A stretch of 64,000 nt of DNA, taken from an uncultured Bacteroidales bacterium (GTDB lineage Bacteria; Bacteroidota; Bacteroidia; Bacteroidales; Paludibacteraceae). The DNA lies in assembly GCA_900316125.1 (NCBI GenBank), contig ONBO01000009.1:1-64000 (forward strand), read 5' to 3'. The translations under genes and the position numbers were made by a program. This document shows positions 33,060-41,052 of the stretch, piece after piece; the stretch's first letter is position 1; each line of letters starts with the position of its first letter. The notes beneath the pieces were generated by a model, which was not told where the DNA came from, did no database searches, and was given only the letters and a program-made list of their open reading frames with translations.

Positions 33060-33692
33060 TCAAACAAACATGTTAATTACTTCAGTTATTACAGCGATAC
33101 AGATAGTAATAATCAACCATACCGCCACACTTCTAATTTTTTCAAAAAAGGAGATCCACTGAGAGATTTTAATTTCTCTACTATATTTTGAAAAAACATT
33201 TGTAATTTTATTATATGCAACAAAAGCATGCTTATAATATTCTTCAGCTTTTGAAGCATCTATACTCTCATTAATTTTGGCTTCCATCTCATATTTCTGA
33301 CCATCCTTCCAATTTTCTGAATAAACCCTCCATAATTCTCCATTTCCAATTCTTTGCCAATATGAGCTATAGAATTTATGTCTTGTGTATCTAATATCCT
33401 CTACAACGTATACAAACCACTGCTTATAACAATCATATTTTAACCTCTGCAGATGACCTTTTGCCTTGGATATCTCTTTCTGAAAAGAAATATCGTCAAT
33501 ATCCGCGGACTGAGCATCCTCAAATAACCTGTAACATCTCGCTATATGATCATTCATGGCCCTAATCTCATTAAGACAGTTAACAGGATATACGCCATGA
33601 TTTCTTGTTTTTACGGCCTCAAGTAATTTCTTAACATCAGAGCCATAGTCAAGCAAGACAGATTCTATAATATCTAATTGTTGTCTCTTCAC
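33060..33692 (-). CDS. Hypothetical protein with C-terminal membrane anchor (third gene of unknown operon)
   Basis: 210 residues, not recognised. It is strongly helical and charged, with aromatic-rich segments (CYKQWFVYVVEDIRYTRHKF), and a single hydrophobic helix at the very end (VAVWLIITICIAVITEVINMF), so the bulk should face the cytoplasm with the tail in the membrane. The preceding gene encodes a protein of nearly the same length with the same layout but no obvious sequence identity. Lower GC than the pigment cluster suggests a different origin. The gap to the upstream gene is 26 nt, so it is probably cotranscribed. Confidence 0.65.
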   Translation of the reverse strand: MKRQQLDIIESVLLDYGSDVKKLLEAVKTRNHGVYPVNCLNEIRAMNDHIARCYRLFEDAQSADIDDISFQKEISKAKGHLQRLKYDCYKQWFVYVVEDIRYTRHKFYSSYWQRIGNGELWRVYSENWKDGQKYEMEAKINESIDASKAEEYYKHAFVAYNKITNVFSKYSREIKISQWISFFEKIRSVAVWLIITICIAVITEVINMFV

Positions 33693-33718
33693 AACGGATA
33701 AAATTCACATAATCTAAG

Positions 33719-34357
33719 TCAACAAAAATGATGGAATATCTTTCCAACTATAACAGCCACCACAATACTAGAAACCCAACCAAATATTGTTTTAAGTTTG
33801 TAGTTGCCGTTTGCATGCACAAGTGTTTGAACATCACTAACACTGTTAATCAGACTTTCTATTTCTATTAACCGTTTGTAATATTCTTCAAATTTAATCT
33901 GATTGTCTGCAAAGTTTTTGATTATTTGGTAATCAATTATCCCTCGGTTCTTTTTTAAGGTCTTATTGATTTCTGCAACAGCTGGATTTAATGATTCTTT
34001 GCACCGTTTAATTTCAATTAAAACATCTTCATATTTCACGATGAACTCGCCATCATTCAATGACCGTCTAACATGTTTGTCATTCTCCTTTTCAAACCTT
34101 TCAACAACATTTTCCTCCATGAATGTTGCAATGTTAAAATAGCACATAGATATGCCACAATTCAGCGTGTCAACCATATTGTCAATGAAGTAAGTATTAC
34201 TGCTATCATTCACATAAAGATAGTAGTAATCAAACATCATTGACATACACATAGCCAGATTGTCCTGAATGGCACACATCCTTGCCTCCTGTTCGGCAAC
34301 CAAAGGTTTAAAGACGGTATTGTATCGCTTATAAATATCGCTTAACCTCTCCTGCAT
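33719..34357 (-). CDS. Hypothetical protein with C-terminal membrane anchor (second gene of unknown operon)
   Basis: 212 residues from the ATG at 34357, which lies 4 nt after the stop of the preceding gene; an in-frame ATG at 34405 would overlap it. Not recognised. It is mostly helical with a Met/Tyr-rich stretch (MCMSMMFDYYYLYVNDSSN), a coiled-coil-like middle and a single C-terminal membrane helix (GWVSSIVVAVIVGKIF). The tail-anchored layout matches the next gene. The close spacing suggests the three small genes form one functional unit; no function is assigned. Confidence 0.65.
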   Translation of the reverse strand: MQERLSDIYKRYNTVFKPLVAEQEARMCAIQDNLAMCMSMMFDYYYLYVNDSSNTYFIDNMVDTLNCGISMCYFNIATFMEENVVERFEKENDKHVRRSLNDGEFIVKYEDVLIEIKRCKESLNPAVAEINKTLKKNRGIIDYQIIKNFADNQIKFEEYYKRLIEIESLINSVSDVQTLVHANGNYKLKTIFGWVSSIVVAVIVGKIFHHFC

Positions 34358-34361
34358 ACCA

Positions 34362-34592
34362 TTAGTGATAAAGGAATGTACGCACGGCATCTTTAAGCCT
34401 TGCAATTCGGTTCATTTGCAGTAGCACTGAACCCCTCGGGGGAATCTCTGAAATGTTAGGATTCTGAAACGAAGACACCGCAGACCCATTCATTGAGACG
34501 CATGAACTGATTGGAGAAGATGCTATCTCAGCCACTTTTCCGCCTGTTATATCTTCTATAGCTCTATTAAATTCTGCAGTGATGTTCGTCAT
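34362..34592 (-). CDS. Small hypothetical protein (first gene of unknown operon)
   Basis: 76 residues, not recognised, no membrane segment. A Ser/Pro-rich middle (SSPISSCVSMNGSAVSS) precedes a basic C-terminal helix (LLQMNRIARLKDAVRTFLY). A clear promoter box lies 33 nt upstream, and its stop is 4 nt from the next ATG, which supports it as a real gene and the operon leader. It could be a regulator or adaptor of the two tail-anchored proteins (speculative). Confidence 0.55.
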   Translation of the reverse strand: MTNITAEFNRAIEDITGGKVAEIASSPISSCVSMNGSAVSSFQNPNISEIPPRGSVLLQMNRIARLKDAVRTFLYH

Positions 34593-34624
34593 TATATGGA
34601 AGATGTAGTAATTCTATCAACCGT

Positions 34625-34633
34625 GCAAAATTA
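34625..34633 (-). promoter_or_regulatory. -7 promoter box of the unknown three-gene operon
   Basis: TAATTTTGC on the minus strand matches TAnnTTTGC, 32 nt before the ATG at 34592. Confidence 0.5.
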
Positions 34634-34724
34634 CAAAAAAAATGTAATTAATATATAACGCCCCTCCCATTTTTTTACAATAATTATAAAAATATAAAGA
34701 TGGACGTAGTGCTTTAAATACGCA

Positions 34725-34756
34725 GGGCTCGATATATGTCATGATATACCGAGCCC
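34725..34756. terminator. Stem-loop in the intergenic region
   Basis: GGGCTCGATATAT and ATATACCGAGCCC pair over 13 bp with one mismatch and a 6-nt loop. No T tract is next to it, so it may be a structure other than a terminator. Confidence 0.5.
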
Positions 34757-34861
34757 CGAAACTCCTTCTGTTTACAGATGAGCACCGCAAAGTAATAAAT
34801 TATTTTTTTTCATGCAACTTTTTTGTTGAAAAGTTCACGATATCAACAGGTTCTCACATAA

Positions 34862-34906
34862 CCTCCCCCCCCACCACACTCCGCAGAGAATATAGGTGAG
34901 GGGGAG
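34862..34906. repeat. CCCCCTCA...TGAGGGGG palindromic repeat, copy 1
   Basis: Inverted ends of C-rich and G-rich type enclose a conserved core ACACTCCGCAGAG ... TATAGG. The same element occurs at 35559 and 36121. Confidence 0.8.
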
Positions 34907-34917
34907 TATTTATATCT

Positions 34918-34947
34918 CGTCATCCTTCGGCTAAAGCCTCAGGATTT
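34918..34947. repeat. Short CGTCA-family palindrome
   Basis: CGTCATCCTTCGGCTAAAGC then CTCAGGAT: a compact hairpin with arms around GGCTAAAGCC. Confidence 0.6.
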
Positions 34948-34953
34948 CATGCA

Positions 34954-35220
34954 TTATTTGGAATAGTGATATCTCATAGAGAAGACGTAAACATACACAC
35001 AACCATCACTAATGGAGTATACCATTCTGTGCTCATCATTAATTCGTCTACTCCATTTCCCATTTGTACCCTTTAGCAATTCCGGTTTCCCCATCCCAGT
35101 GAACGGGTGCAACAGAATATCATTCAAAAGTTCCGTAATACGCCTCATAATACGTTTGTTGCCCGTTTTAAGCCAATAATCACGGTCATCCCTCGCTTGT
35201 TTCAACAATACTATTTCCAT
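34954..35220 (-). CDS. Txe/YoeB-family toxin
   Basis: 88 residues, full length for the family. Recognised by the YoeB/Txe pattern: a charged N-terminal helix, LLNDILLHPFTGMGKPELLKG, then WSRRINDEHRMVYSI and a final VYVFSMRYHYSK with the C-terminal His-Tyr. Members are ribosome-dependent mRNA endonucleases. Its start overlaps the antitoxin end by 10 nt, the standard antitoxin-first order. The pair lies between two copies of the CCCCCTCA palindrome. Confidence 0.92.
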   Translation of the reverse strand: MEIVLLKQARDDRDYWLKTGNKRIMRRITELLNDILLHPFTGMGKPELLKGTNGKWSRRINDEHRMVYSISDGCVYVYVFSMRYHYSK

Positions 35221-35450
35221 AGATTATCAAGGCTTATAGGCTCAAATTTACCCTCCGCAATCTCCTTGTCACCATCATTTAGAATCTTTACCATAGCAGG
35301 AGAAGACATAATATAGTCTGTCTCATCAACCATACGCTTCTTGGCTGTGATCCTCTTAATGGCTTTAAGAGCTTTTCTCATTAAGTTCTCATCCTCCGCA
35401 ATAACGCTCAACTCACGGTACATTTCAGCATTTAGTTGTAGTGCAGTCAT
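35211..35450 (-). CDS. Antitoxin of the YoeB-type pair
   Basis: 79 residues from the ATG at 35450 (MTALQLNAEMYREL), the start that fits Bacteroidota antitoxins of this type; an ATG at 35462 would leave only about 8 nt of leader. It is helical and basic in the middle (MRKALKAIKRITAKKRM) with an acidic C-terminal tail (NDGDKEIAEGKFEPI) that should wrap the toxin. A near-perfect promoter precedes it. Confidence 0.85.
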   Translation of the reverse strand: MTALQLNAEMYRELSVIAEDENLMRKALKAIKRITAKKRMVDETDYIMSSPAMVKILNDGDKEIAEGKFEPISLDNLWK

Positions 35451-35477
35451 AATACAGTTCATTTAGATGATTCTTTT

Positions 35478-35510
35478 GCAAAAATAGATAAAGCCTTGCA
35501 TATCTCCAAA
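35478..35510 (-). promoter_or_regulatory. Consensus promoter of the YoeB-type TA pair
   Basis: On the minus strand TTTG (35510-35507), exactly 20 nt, then TATTTTTGC (35486-35478). Confidence 0.7.
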
Positions 35511-35558
35511 TTTATTTTCATTCCACCCCGATGCCACCACACATAAACACAAACACAA

Positions 35559-35600
35559 CTCCCCCTCATCCATACTCCGCAGAGAGTATAGGTGAGGGGG
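35559..35600. repeat. CCCCCTCA...TGAGGGGG palindromic repeat, copy 2
   Basis: CTCCCCCTCATCCATACTCC ... GTATAGGTGAGGGGG, with an extended run of G after it. It lies between the TA promoter and the kinase-like gene. Confidence 0.8.
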
Positions 35601-35639
35601 GGGGGATGGATTAGTTCACGTATCGTGAGACTCTTTCTT

Positions 35640-35670
35640 TTTGTGAAATCAAAAAAAAGCACTAATTTTG
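35640..35670 (+). promoter_or_regulatory. Promoter of the kinase-like small gene
   Basis: TTTG (35640-35643), a 19-nt spacer and TAATTTTG (35663-35670), 28 nt before the GTG start. Confidence 0.55.
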
Positions 35671-35697
35671 TAGCATTAAGATAAAAACCACACAACG

Positions 35698-36111
35698 GTG
35701 CATATATATGACATACCTAAACCAGTATCACAAGGAGAATTCGGAAGCCTGCATACGGCAAATTCAAGAATGGAGAAAATCACCGATGTTCTCAGACGAA
35801 AAACAACTTGTAGCATACATGATGAGAAACTACAAGCTTGCACTGAAGCTGACAAAGGACTACTCTGGAAAGAGCAACGAGTAGCCGAACAAAGATCCGT
35901 TTTCCCAATTGTAAAACAACAGTTAATCGACAACTTTCCCGCCACTGCAGATTTAATTGAAGCCCATTTGCAGAATCTGGGGTTCAAAAAAACAATCAAT
36001 AATCACTGGTTTAATGAAACATTTGAAATTTGGGACGTAGTTCCCAAAAACGCAATGACTGACATTAATGGCACTATCTACGTCATTGATGCTGAAATTC
36101 GTAAACTATAA
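35698..36111 (+). CDS. Polyvalent-protein kinase-like small protein
   Basis: 137 residues, starting at a GTG (35698) placed well after a promoter; no ATG gives the same N-terminus. The end WDVVPKNAMTDINGTIYVIDAEIR resembles the D-x-x-x-x-N ... DG-x-x-x-x-ID core of kinase-like domains found in phage and conjugative-element polyvalent proteins. The first half (HTANSRMEKITDVLRRK) precedes a helical region. It is short for a kinase and may be a cut-down remnant of a larger mobile-element protein. It lies between two CCCCCTCA palindromes. Family assignment is tentative. Confidence 0.5.
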   Translation: MHIYDIPKPVSQGEFGSLHTANSRMEKITDVLRRKTTCSIHDEKLQACTEADKGLLWKEQRVAEQRSVFPIVKQQLIDNFPATADLIEAHLQNLGFKKTINNHWFNETFEIWDVVPKNAMTDINGTIYVIDAEIRKL

Positions 36112-36120
36112 CACTAACAT

Positions 36121-36161
36121 CCCCCTCATCCACACTCCGCAGAGCATAGGTGAGGGGGGAG
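36121..36161. repeat. CCCCCTCA...TGAGGGGG palindromic repeat, copy 3
   Basis: CCCCCTCATCCACACTCCGC ... GCATAGGTGAGGGGG, starting 10 nt after the kinase-like gene stop and followed by a CGTCA-type repeat. Confidence 0.8.
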
Positions 36162-36170
36162 TATTTATAA

Positions 36171-36212
36171 CGTCATGCTGAGGGGCGTAGCCCCGAAGCA
36201 TCTGTTCTGACG
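36171..36212. repeat. CGTCA-family palindrome
   Basis: CGTCATGCTGAGGGGC and GCCCCGAAGCATC ... TGACG: a hairpin with outer CGTCA and final TGACG, 10 nt from the surface-operon end. Confidence 0.65.
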
Positions 36213-36221
36213 TTGCTGTAA

Positions 36222-36626
36222 TTATATGAGCTTCTTCCTCAGAGTGACGGCAAAGGCGGCGCCTACTGCCGCAAGAGCCAGCATAAACCACAGCGGAGCG
36301 TCAATGGGAGTTAGAGGAGGCTGACCGCTCCAACAATATTCCACACACTCATCATAATCATCTCTTGAATACTTGGTTGAGCAACATACAGAACACTCCA
36401 TTCCACCGCCTGAAACTTCACCGCTACCGTCACCCGCACAATTGCTATAGTCTCCAGTCCCTTGTGCAAGATAAGACCCTTTAATCATCAATCCGGAAGA
36501 ACCAACAGACTCATCATAAGACGGATCATACGATTGGTAGGAGGTAGTAGGCAAAGTTACCGCTAATGCTCCCTGTATGGCGAACATCACCATTAAGACT
36601 GCTATAATAAATTTATTCTGTTTCAT
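36222..36626 (-). CDS. Small secreted Cys-rich protein with C-terminal sorting-like tail
   Basis: 134 residues with a signal peptide (MKQNKFIIAVLMVMFAIQG, cut near ALA). The middle is Ser/Gly/Tyr-rich and holds six Cys (CAGDG, CSVCCS, CVEYC), so disulfides are likely. The end TPIDAPLWFMLALAAVGAAF followed by TLRKK has the layout of a short sorting signal (Pro-Ile-Asp, hydrophobic helix, basic tail), resembling the PID-type C-terminal domain described in Bacteroidota. It is the last gene of the surface operon, 10 nt after the T9SS-tailed half gene. Function unknown. Confidence 0.65.
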   Translation of the reverse strand: MKQNKFIIAVLMVMFAIQGALAVTLPTTSYQSYDPSYDESVGSSGLMIKGSYLAQGTGDYSNCAGDGSGEVSGGGMECSVCCSTKYSRDDYDECVEYCWSGQPPLTPIDAPLWFMLALAAVGAAFAVTLRKKLI

Positions 36627-36636
36627 TTATATAAGA

Positions 36637-38697
36637 TTATTTCAAAATAATTTTTTCTGTACGACTCATATTGTCTCCAATGGCTCTGACAATGTAAACT
36701 CCAGCACTTCCATTCATTGGAAGAACATTGAAATGCGCATTCTTAAGTTTATATTCAACTGTTCTACCAACCGTATCAGTAATATAAGCCTTGTTAAGAA
36801 TTACATTGCTGTTAGAGCGTATTACAACCGTATTACCGTCACTGATAATGTCAATGCTATAATTACTAGCATCTGCATCTTCAATATCTGTAGGCACGTC
36901 ATCACTACTTGTATTTTCAGCCGCTCCAAGATTGAGGAAGAATCTGCCTTCATAAGTACCTACCGGCAATGCCAGAGTACAACTTTCACCATCCAGAAGG
37001 TCATAAGTTTTATCCTCTGCTGTATCCACAAGCTCGATTTGGCTGAAATCACGCTGCTTGCCAAGACTGAATTGAACAGTTGTCTGGCGTGCAATTCGCA
37101 AACCAAGAGGTATTGTGCGTGAAACATCCGGAGTAGTCAAAGATGACAGGCTCTTACCATACTCCATAATATACAACTCAGGAACTGTATAATCGGCATC
37201 ATTAAATATCTTCAAACCGTCTGTAACCACATTATACTGATTATCCTTAAATGGATCATACGTCACCTTAATCTTACTTGCGCCAGCCTTAAAGAGATTT
37301 GAAACCTCCACTGTAAAATATGGTTCTGACATATTAGCGCTTCGGTATGAAGGCTTGGTTGAACCGTTCACGTAGCAGTCATTGGTCATTGTAAATTCTG
37401 TAATACCCACTGCCGGAGTGAACAAGAATCCTTGCTGAGGACAAATCACATCACCTTCCTCCCACGGGCCAAATGAATAATTTGACACATTGTACAGCTG
37501 GACATTTCCCCAACTCTTACCTTGCAGTGTTTGTGCATCTATGTTTGCCGGGTATGTATTGCAAAGTAAAGTTGCTGATCCTGGAGTGAGAGAACTGTAT
37601 GTGGTCAGACTCTCCTCATTGTACAAGTAACCTGTGAATGGGAACAAAACCTTCTCGGTTGGGGCGCTTGCCGCCTTGCTCGGATTATCTTCATAATACC
37701 AAGCTGCTGGCCACTTCTTAGGTCCATACTCATTAGGAATACGCATTGCAAAGACCTTAGTTGGTTCAAGAGATTTTGTCAGTTCAGGGAATGTCTTTTG
37801 CCAATAACTTGCAATCTCTCCACCAATCATAGCCTCACGCATGTAAACCTGCGGTTCTCCGTCACAGAAGAAGTCACCAGACTGAACCAAACGAGTACCA
37901 GTCTCGTCAAATGGTTTAATAACGGTACCAACAAGCTGCCATACACTACGCTCTCCTATCAGATGAGTTGAAGCCTGCGTATAGTATCTTGACGCACCAG
38001 ACTTAAGCCTGTTAGCATACATTAGGGCACCTCCATCTTCTATGTAGATGGTCTTAGCATAACCTCCATTGTAATGACGGTTAACCTTTTCTGTGTTTAC
38101 ACGGTCGAAGTTGGATGGAATTTCAGGATAGTTCACTATACCACCGGAAACCTTCACTGGATAATTAGCTGAGTTAGGAGCAGGAATTACCACACGCAAA
38201 GTGTCAGACAAGAAATCAAGACAAGTAACACGCTCTCCATTAAGTTTATACCAATTATTACGGTTATCCCAGTCTGACTCAGCATCAGTGGCACCACCAT
38301 TCCAAACAATAGTACCCACAGCCTTACTCTCATCAAAATCACCTGGATCTGTCTGCTGGTAAGCACCAAGTGTCCAACCATTAGCTTCAAGACCACGTCT
38401 TACTGCGTCCAAACCATTACTTGGGTGCAGACGGTCATTAAACATATTATTTGCACCTTTGCCTGAGACATCAGCAGGAACCTGATTTCCCCAGTTAAGA
38501 CCTGCTCCAACTATAATCAGTCCGTCAGGATCCTCAGCAGCTGTATGGCACATAAGGTCTGCCACATTAATAAATTTATTATTGCAGCCAATGGCAAACG
38601 CTGAAACCTCTGGAGTAGGAACCTGTGCCTCATCATATGTGGACCAGAAATTGTGAAAGCATACAGAAGTACACCAAGAATGGAGGATTATCTCCAT
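36637..38697 (-). CDS. C-terminal part of a frameshifted T9SS surface protein
   Basis: 686 codons open. The apparent start (MEIILHSWC) is not a plausible N-terminus: no signal peptide, yet the chain ends in a T9SS sorting domain (YIVRAIGDNMSRTEKIILK). It overlaps by 65 nt, in another frame, the end of the upstream gene, which has a signal peptide but no sorting domain. Together they would give one normal protein of about 1,460 residues. This part holds beta-rich repeats with a conserved NWYKLNG segment and a Cys pair, then a domain with FSLGKQRDFSQIELVD before the sorting tail, a layout common in Bacteroidota surface proteins. Treat it as the 3' half of one gene. Confidence 0.75.
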   Translation of the reverse strand: MEIILHSWCTSVCFHNFWSTYDEAQVPTPEVSAFAIGCNNKFINVADLMCHTAAEDPDGLIIVGAGLNWGNQVPADVSGKGANNMFNDRLHPSNGLDAVRRGLEANGWTLGAYQQTDPGDFDESKAVGTIVWNGGATDAESDWDNRNNWYKLNGERVTCLDFLSDTLRVVIPAPNSANYPVKVSGGIVNYPEIPSNFDRVNTEKVNRHYNGGYAKTIYIEDGGALMYANRLKSGASRYYTQASTHLIGERSVWQLVGTVIKPFDETGTRLVQSGDFFCDGEPQVYMREAMIGGEIASYWQKTFPELTKSLEPTKVFAMRIPNEYGPKKWPAAWYYEDNPSKAASAPTEKVLFPFTGYLYNEESLTTYSSLTPGSATLLCNTYPANIDAQTLQGKSWGNVQLYNVSNYSFGPWEEGDVICPQQGFLFTPAVGITEFTMTNDCYVNGSTKPSYRSANMSEPYFTVEVSNLFKAGASKIKVTYDPFKDNQYNVVTDGLKIFNDADYTVPELYIMEYGKSLSSLTTPDVSRTIPLGLRIARQTTVQFSLGKQRDFSQIELVDTAEDKTYDLLDGESCTLALPVGTYEGRFFLNLGAAENTSSDDVPTDIEDADASNYSIDIISDGNTVVIRSNSNVILNKAYITDTVGRTVEYKLKNAHFNVLPMNGSAGVYIVRAIGDNMSRTEKIILK

Positions 38698-41017
38698 CCG
38701 CTGGGTTCCTACCTATAACACATTCATCATGATCTCCGGAAACCTCATCGTATGAGTAACAGTTATTATATTGGAACGCAATATTGGAAGACTTATAGTA
38801 GCTTGTGTTACCGTCAAGCAAGCCCGCACTTAACTTTGAATTAGTGTACATTGAACCAATTCTAAAGAAGTCAACATAGCGCTCTGTATTTGCATCTGCA
38901 TTATATGCCAGATACATTGTGTTATAGTAGAATCCTATGTTAGTCACCGTTTCTGTAGTGTTTGACTGAGAAACCAAACGTACTACAGCGGTGTTTACAG
39001 TCTGCAAATTGTCATTCCAGCACACATTGTTCATAAAGAGCATTGTATTACACCCTTGAATCCAGAATGTAGTGGTGTGACTTCCTCTCATACTATTTCT
39101 GAGCATTACCACATCCTTACAGTGAATGAACTTAATGGAAGAGCCCCAAGCCAGAGCATTGTCTGATGATTCATCAGCAAAATCAGCCTTGATATCATTA
39201 TTTTCAAAGAATAGACCGCTGTACGCCGATGCGTGAATACAGGTGAAACCCTTTGAGTAGATATAGCAGTGCTTGAACTTGATATTGGCGTTTGCCACTG
39301 CACCCACAGACTGTGACAGCCAATCCTTGCTACCATTGTCAATATCCACGGCATTATCATGGACGGAACCGTATGCTGCGTCACGCCCCTCAATACGCAC
39401 TTTCTCCACTACGATGTTCTTACAATTTCGAATTACCAAGTGTTCAATTACCGGCTTGTTAATGACAGTCTCTTTTGACTCACGCCCTACACCACGTATT
39501 ATAAGGAGTTTTGACGGTGAAGAGATGTTGTTAATGTTTTTCAGTTTAACGCAGTATGCATTAACATCTCCACCGCTTACAATGGTACTGCTCTCTGATG
39601 TGGTTGACTCACCTACATAATGACGATCAGATTCCACAACCTCAAGAACAATGTTCTTTGTAAGTGTTACAATATCGCCATCAATTGTACAATAATCTGC
39701 TATTGAGAACACACCACTATAAGTGCTTAAAGCATCATCAAAAGAGTTGAATACCAAATTACACTTATCTGTATCCTTTGTATTATCAACCGTAACATAT
39801 ATGGTGTCACTTTGCGGATACGGGCACTCACTGCTAACCCTAAACTTGCCAGTCTCCTTAGACAGGTAAATTACATTATCAGACCCTTTGGCGTATGATC
39901 TGTATGAATACCAACTTGGATATGCAAGATTACTCAGGTCTCCGCTAAAGTCACTGCCTTGAACTAAGGCTGTTGGGCACTGGGATGCCACAAGCTTTGT
40001 GTTTGCTGTAGTAGGAGTTCCATCTCCTGACATATAATAGAATCCATACTCTGTTATAGAGGCGTCACAACCAGTATATTGCAGGTAACCGTTCAAAGTA
40101 ACATTGTTACCTAATACGTCTGCCGCTCCAATAAGAGGAACCGGTCTGTTGCCATCTGAGCCCTGAAGCTCCACTGTAACTGGAGTCCCCTTTGTTGGTG
40201 TTATAGTAAGAGTGGCTGTTTCTATTGTCGTGGAACTACCTGTATATTTAACAGTGACACCTGTAGTGCTAATACTTGTTACCGTAAAGCTACTTGCGCC
40301 AGAACCTGTAATGTCGTAAGAAGGAGTGCTTTGTGTGCCTACAGAAGTAAATGTAATGCTCTTAGATTCATTCTGCTGCTTAAATTTAAGAGAAGAAGCG
40401 CTAAGATTTTTAATTCCAACGTACGTGAAGGAAACCCTATAATTATTACTGCTGCCTCCGTTACTCAAATATTTTGTAGTAGAGCAGTTTGATGTTCCAC
40501 TTTGATTTGTATTTGCCTCAAACCAATACTGTATCTCGTACGTACCAGGAACGTTATTGCAAAGTTTTGAGATTATATTTATACTAAGGTTTACGCCTTT
40601 CCCCCATGTTTGCTTAGTTTGGTTATTCTCATAGGCGTCTTTCCCATCAAAATGATCACCAATTAGAGTGTACTTCTTAGTATCATCAGTCCCCAGACGG
40701 TAATACATTTTTACCCCACATACGTCACCGCTGTTGTTATTCTTCCACACCTTGGCCCACCACTGGTTCAGCCAAAGTTGTGTAACCTCTCCCATATCGT
40801 ATGTGGAAGCGCCAGTTCCGTTATAGCCGTTATCTCCGCCAAGCCATATATCTTGACCGCTGGAACCTGTATGCCTGTACATATAAGTGTTACACGCTCC
40901 ATTTGTAAAGAAACCTGCATTGTCTGCTAGCGCGACAGATGATGTTGACAAGAGCATGCCAGCAACCATTAGCGGCAACCTTACTCTATTGTATATACTC
41001 TGTAATGTGTGTTTCAT
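38633..41017 (-). CDS. N-terminal part of a frameshifted surface protein (parallel beta-helix)
   Basis: 794 codons open with a signal peptide (MKHTLQSIYNRVRLPLMVAG, cut after VALA). Residues 33-200 share a domain with the next upstream protein (GFFTNG, WLNQWWAKVWKNNNSGDVC). An Ig-like domain and an FN3-like domain follow (GYLQYTGCDASITEYGFYY). The last third looks like a right-handed parallel beta-helix with Asn-rich turns (CKNIVVEKVRIEGRD, GLFFENNDIKADF, DVVMLRNSMRGSHTTTFWI). The frame ends in a non-conserved FLVYFCMLSQFLVHI, after the break that separates it from the T9SS-tailed part. I infer an exported adhesin or glycan-binding protein. Confidence 0.75.
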   Translation of the reverse strand: MKHTLQSIYNRVRLPLMVAGMLLSTSSVALADNAGFFTNGACNTYMYRHTGSSGQDIWLGGDNGYNGTGASTYDMGEVTQLWLNQWWAKVWKNNNSGDVCGVKMYYRLGTDDTKKYTLIGDHFDGKDAYENNQTKQTWGKGVNLSINIISKLCNNVPGTYEIQYWFEANTNQSGTSNCSTTKYLSNGGSSNNYRVSFTYVGIKNLSASSLKFKQQNESKSITFTSVGTQSTPSYDITGSGASSFTVTSISTTGVTVKYTGSSTTIETATLTITPTKGTPVTVELQGSDGNRPVPLIGAADVLGNNVTLNGYLQYTGCDASITEYGFYYMSGDGTPTTANTKLVASQCPTALVQGSDFSGDLSNLAYPSWYSYRSYAKGSDNVIYLSKETGKFRVSSECPYPQSDTIYVTVDNTKDTDKCNLVFNSFDDALSTYSGVFSIADYCTIDGDIVTLTKNIVLEVVESDRHYVGESTTSESSTIVSGGDVNAYCVKLKNINNISSPSKLLIIRGVGRESKETVINKPVIEHLVIRNCKNIVVEKVRIEGRDAAYGSVHDNAVDIDNGSKDWLSQSVGAVANANIKFKHCYIYSKGFTCIHASAYSGLFFENNDIKADFADESSDNALAWGSSIKFIHCKDVVMLRNSMRGSHTTTFWIQGCNTMLFMNNVCWNDNLQTVNTAVVRLVSQSNTTETVTNIGFYYNTMYLAYNADANTERYVDFFRIGSMYTNSKLSAGLLDGNTSYYKSSNIAFQYNNCYSYDEVSGDHDECVIGRNPADGDNPPFLVYFCMLSQFLVHI

Positions 41018-41052
41018 AGCATTTATGTATATGTAAAGGTATTTGTCAATTA

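Larger units (their letters stand above)
34593..34953. other. 361-nt intergenic region with hairpin and two repeats
   Basis: No gene seen. It holds the operon promoter (34625), an A/T-rich stretch, a hairpin (34725-34756), one CCCCCTCA-type palindrome (34862-34906) and one CGTCA-type repeat (34918-34947). Confidence 0.7.
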
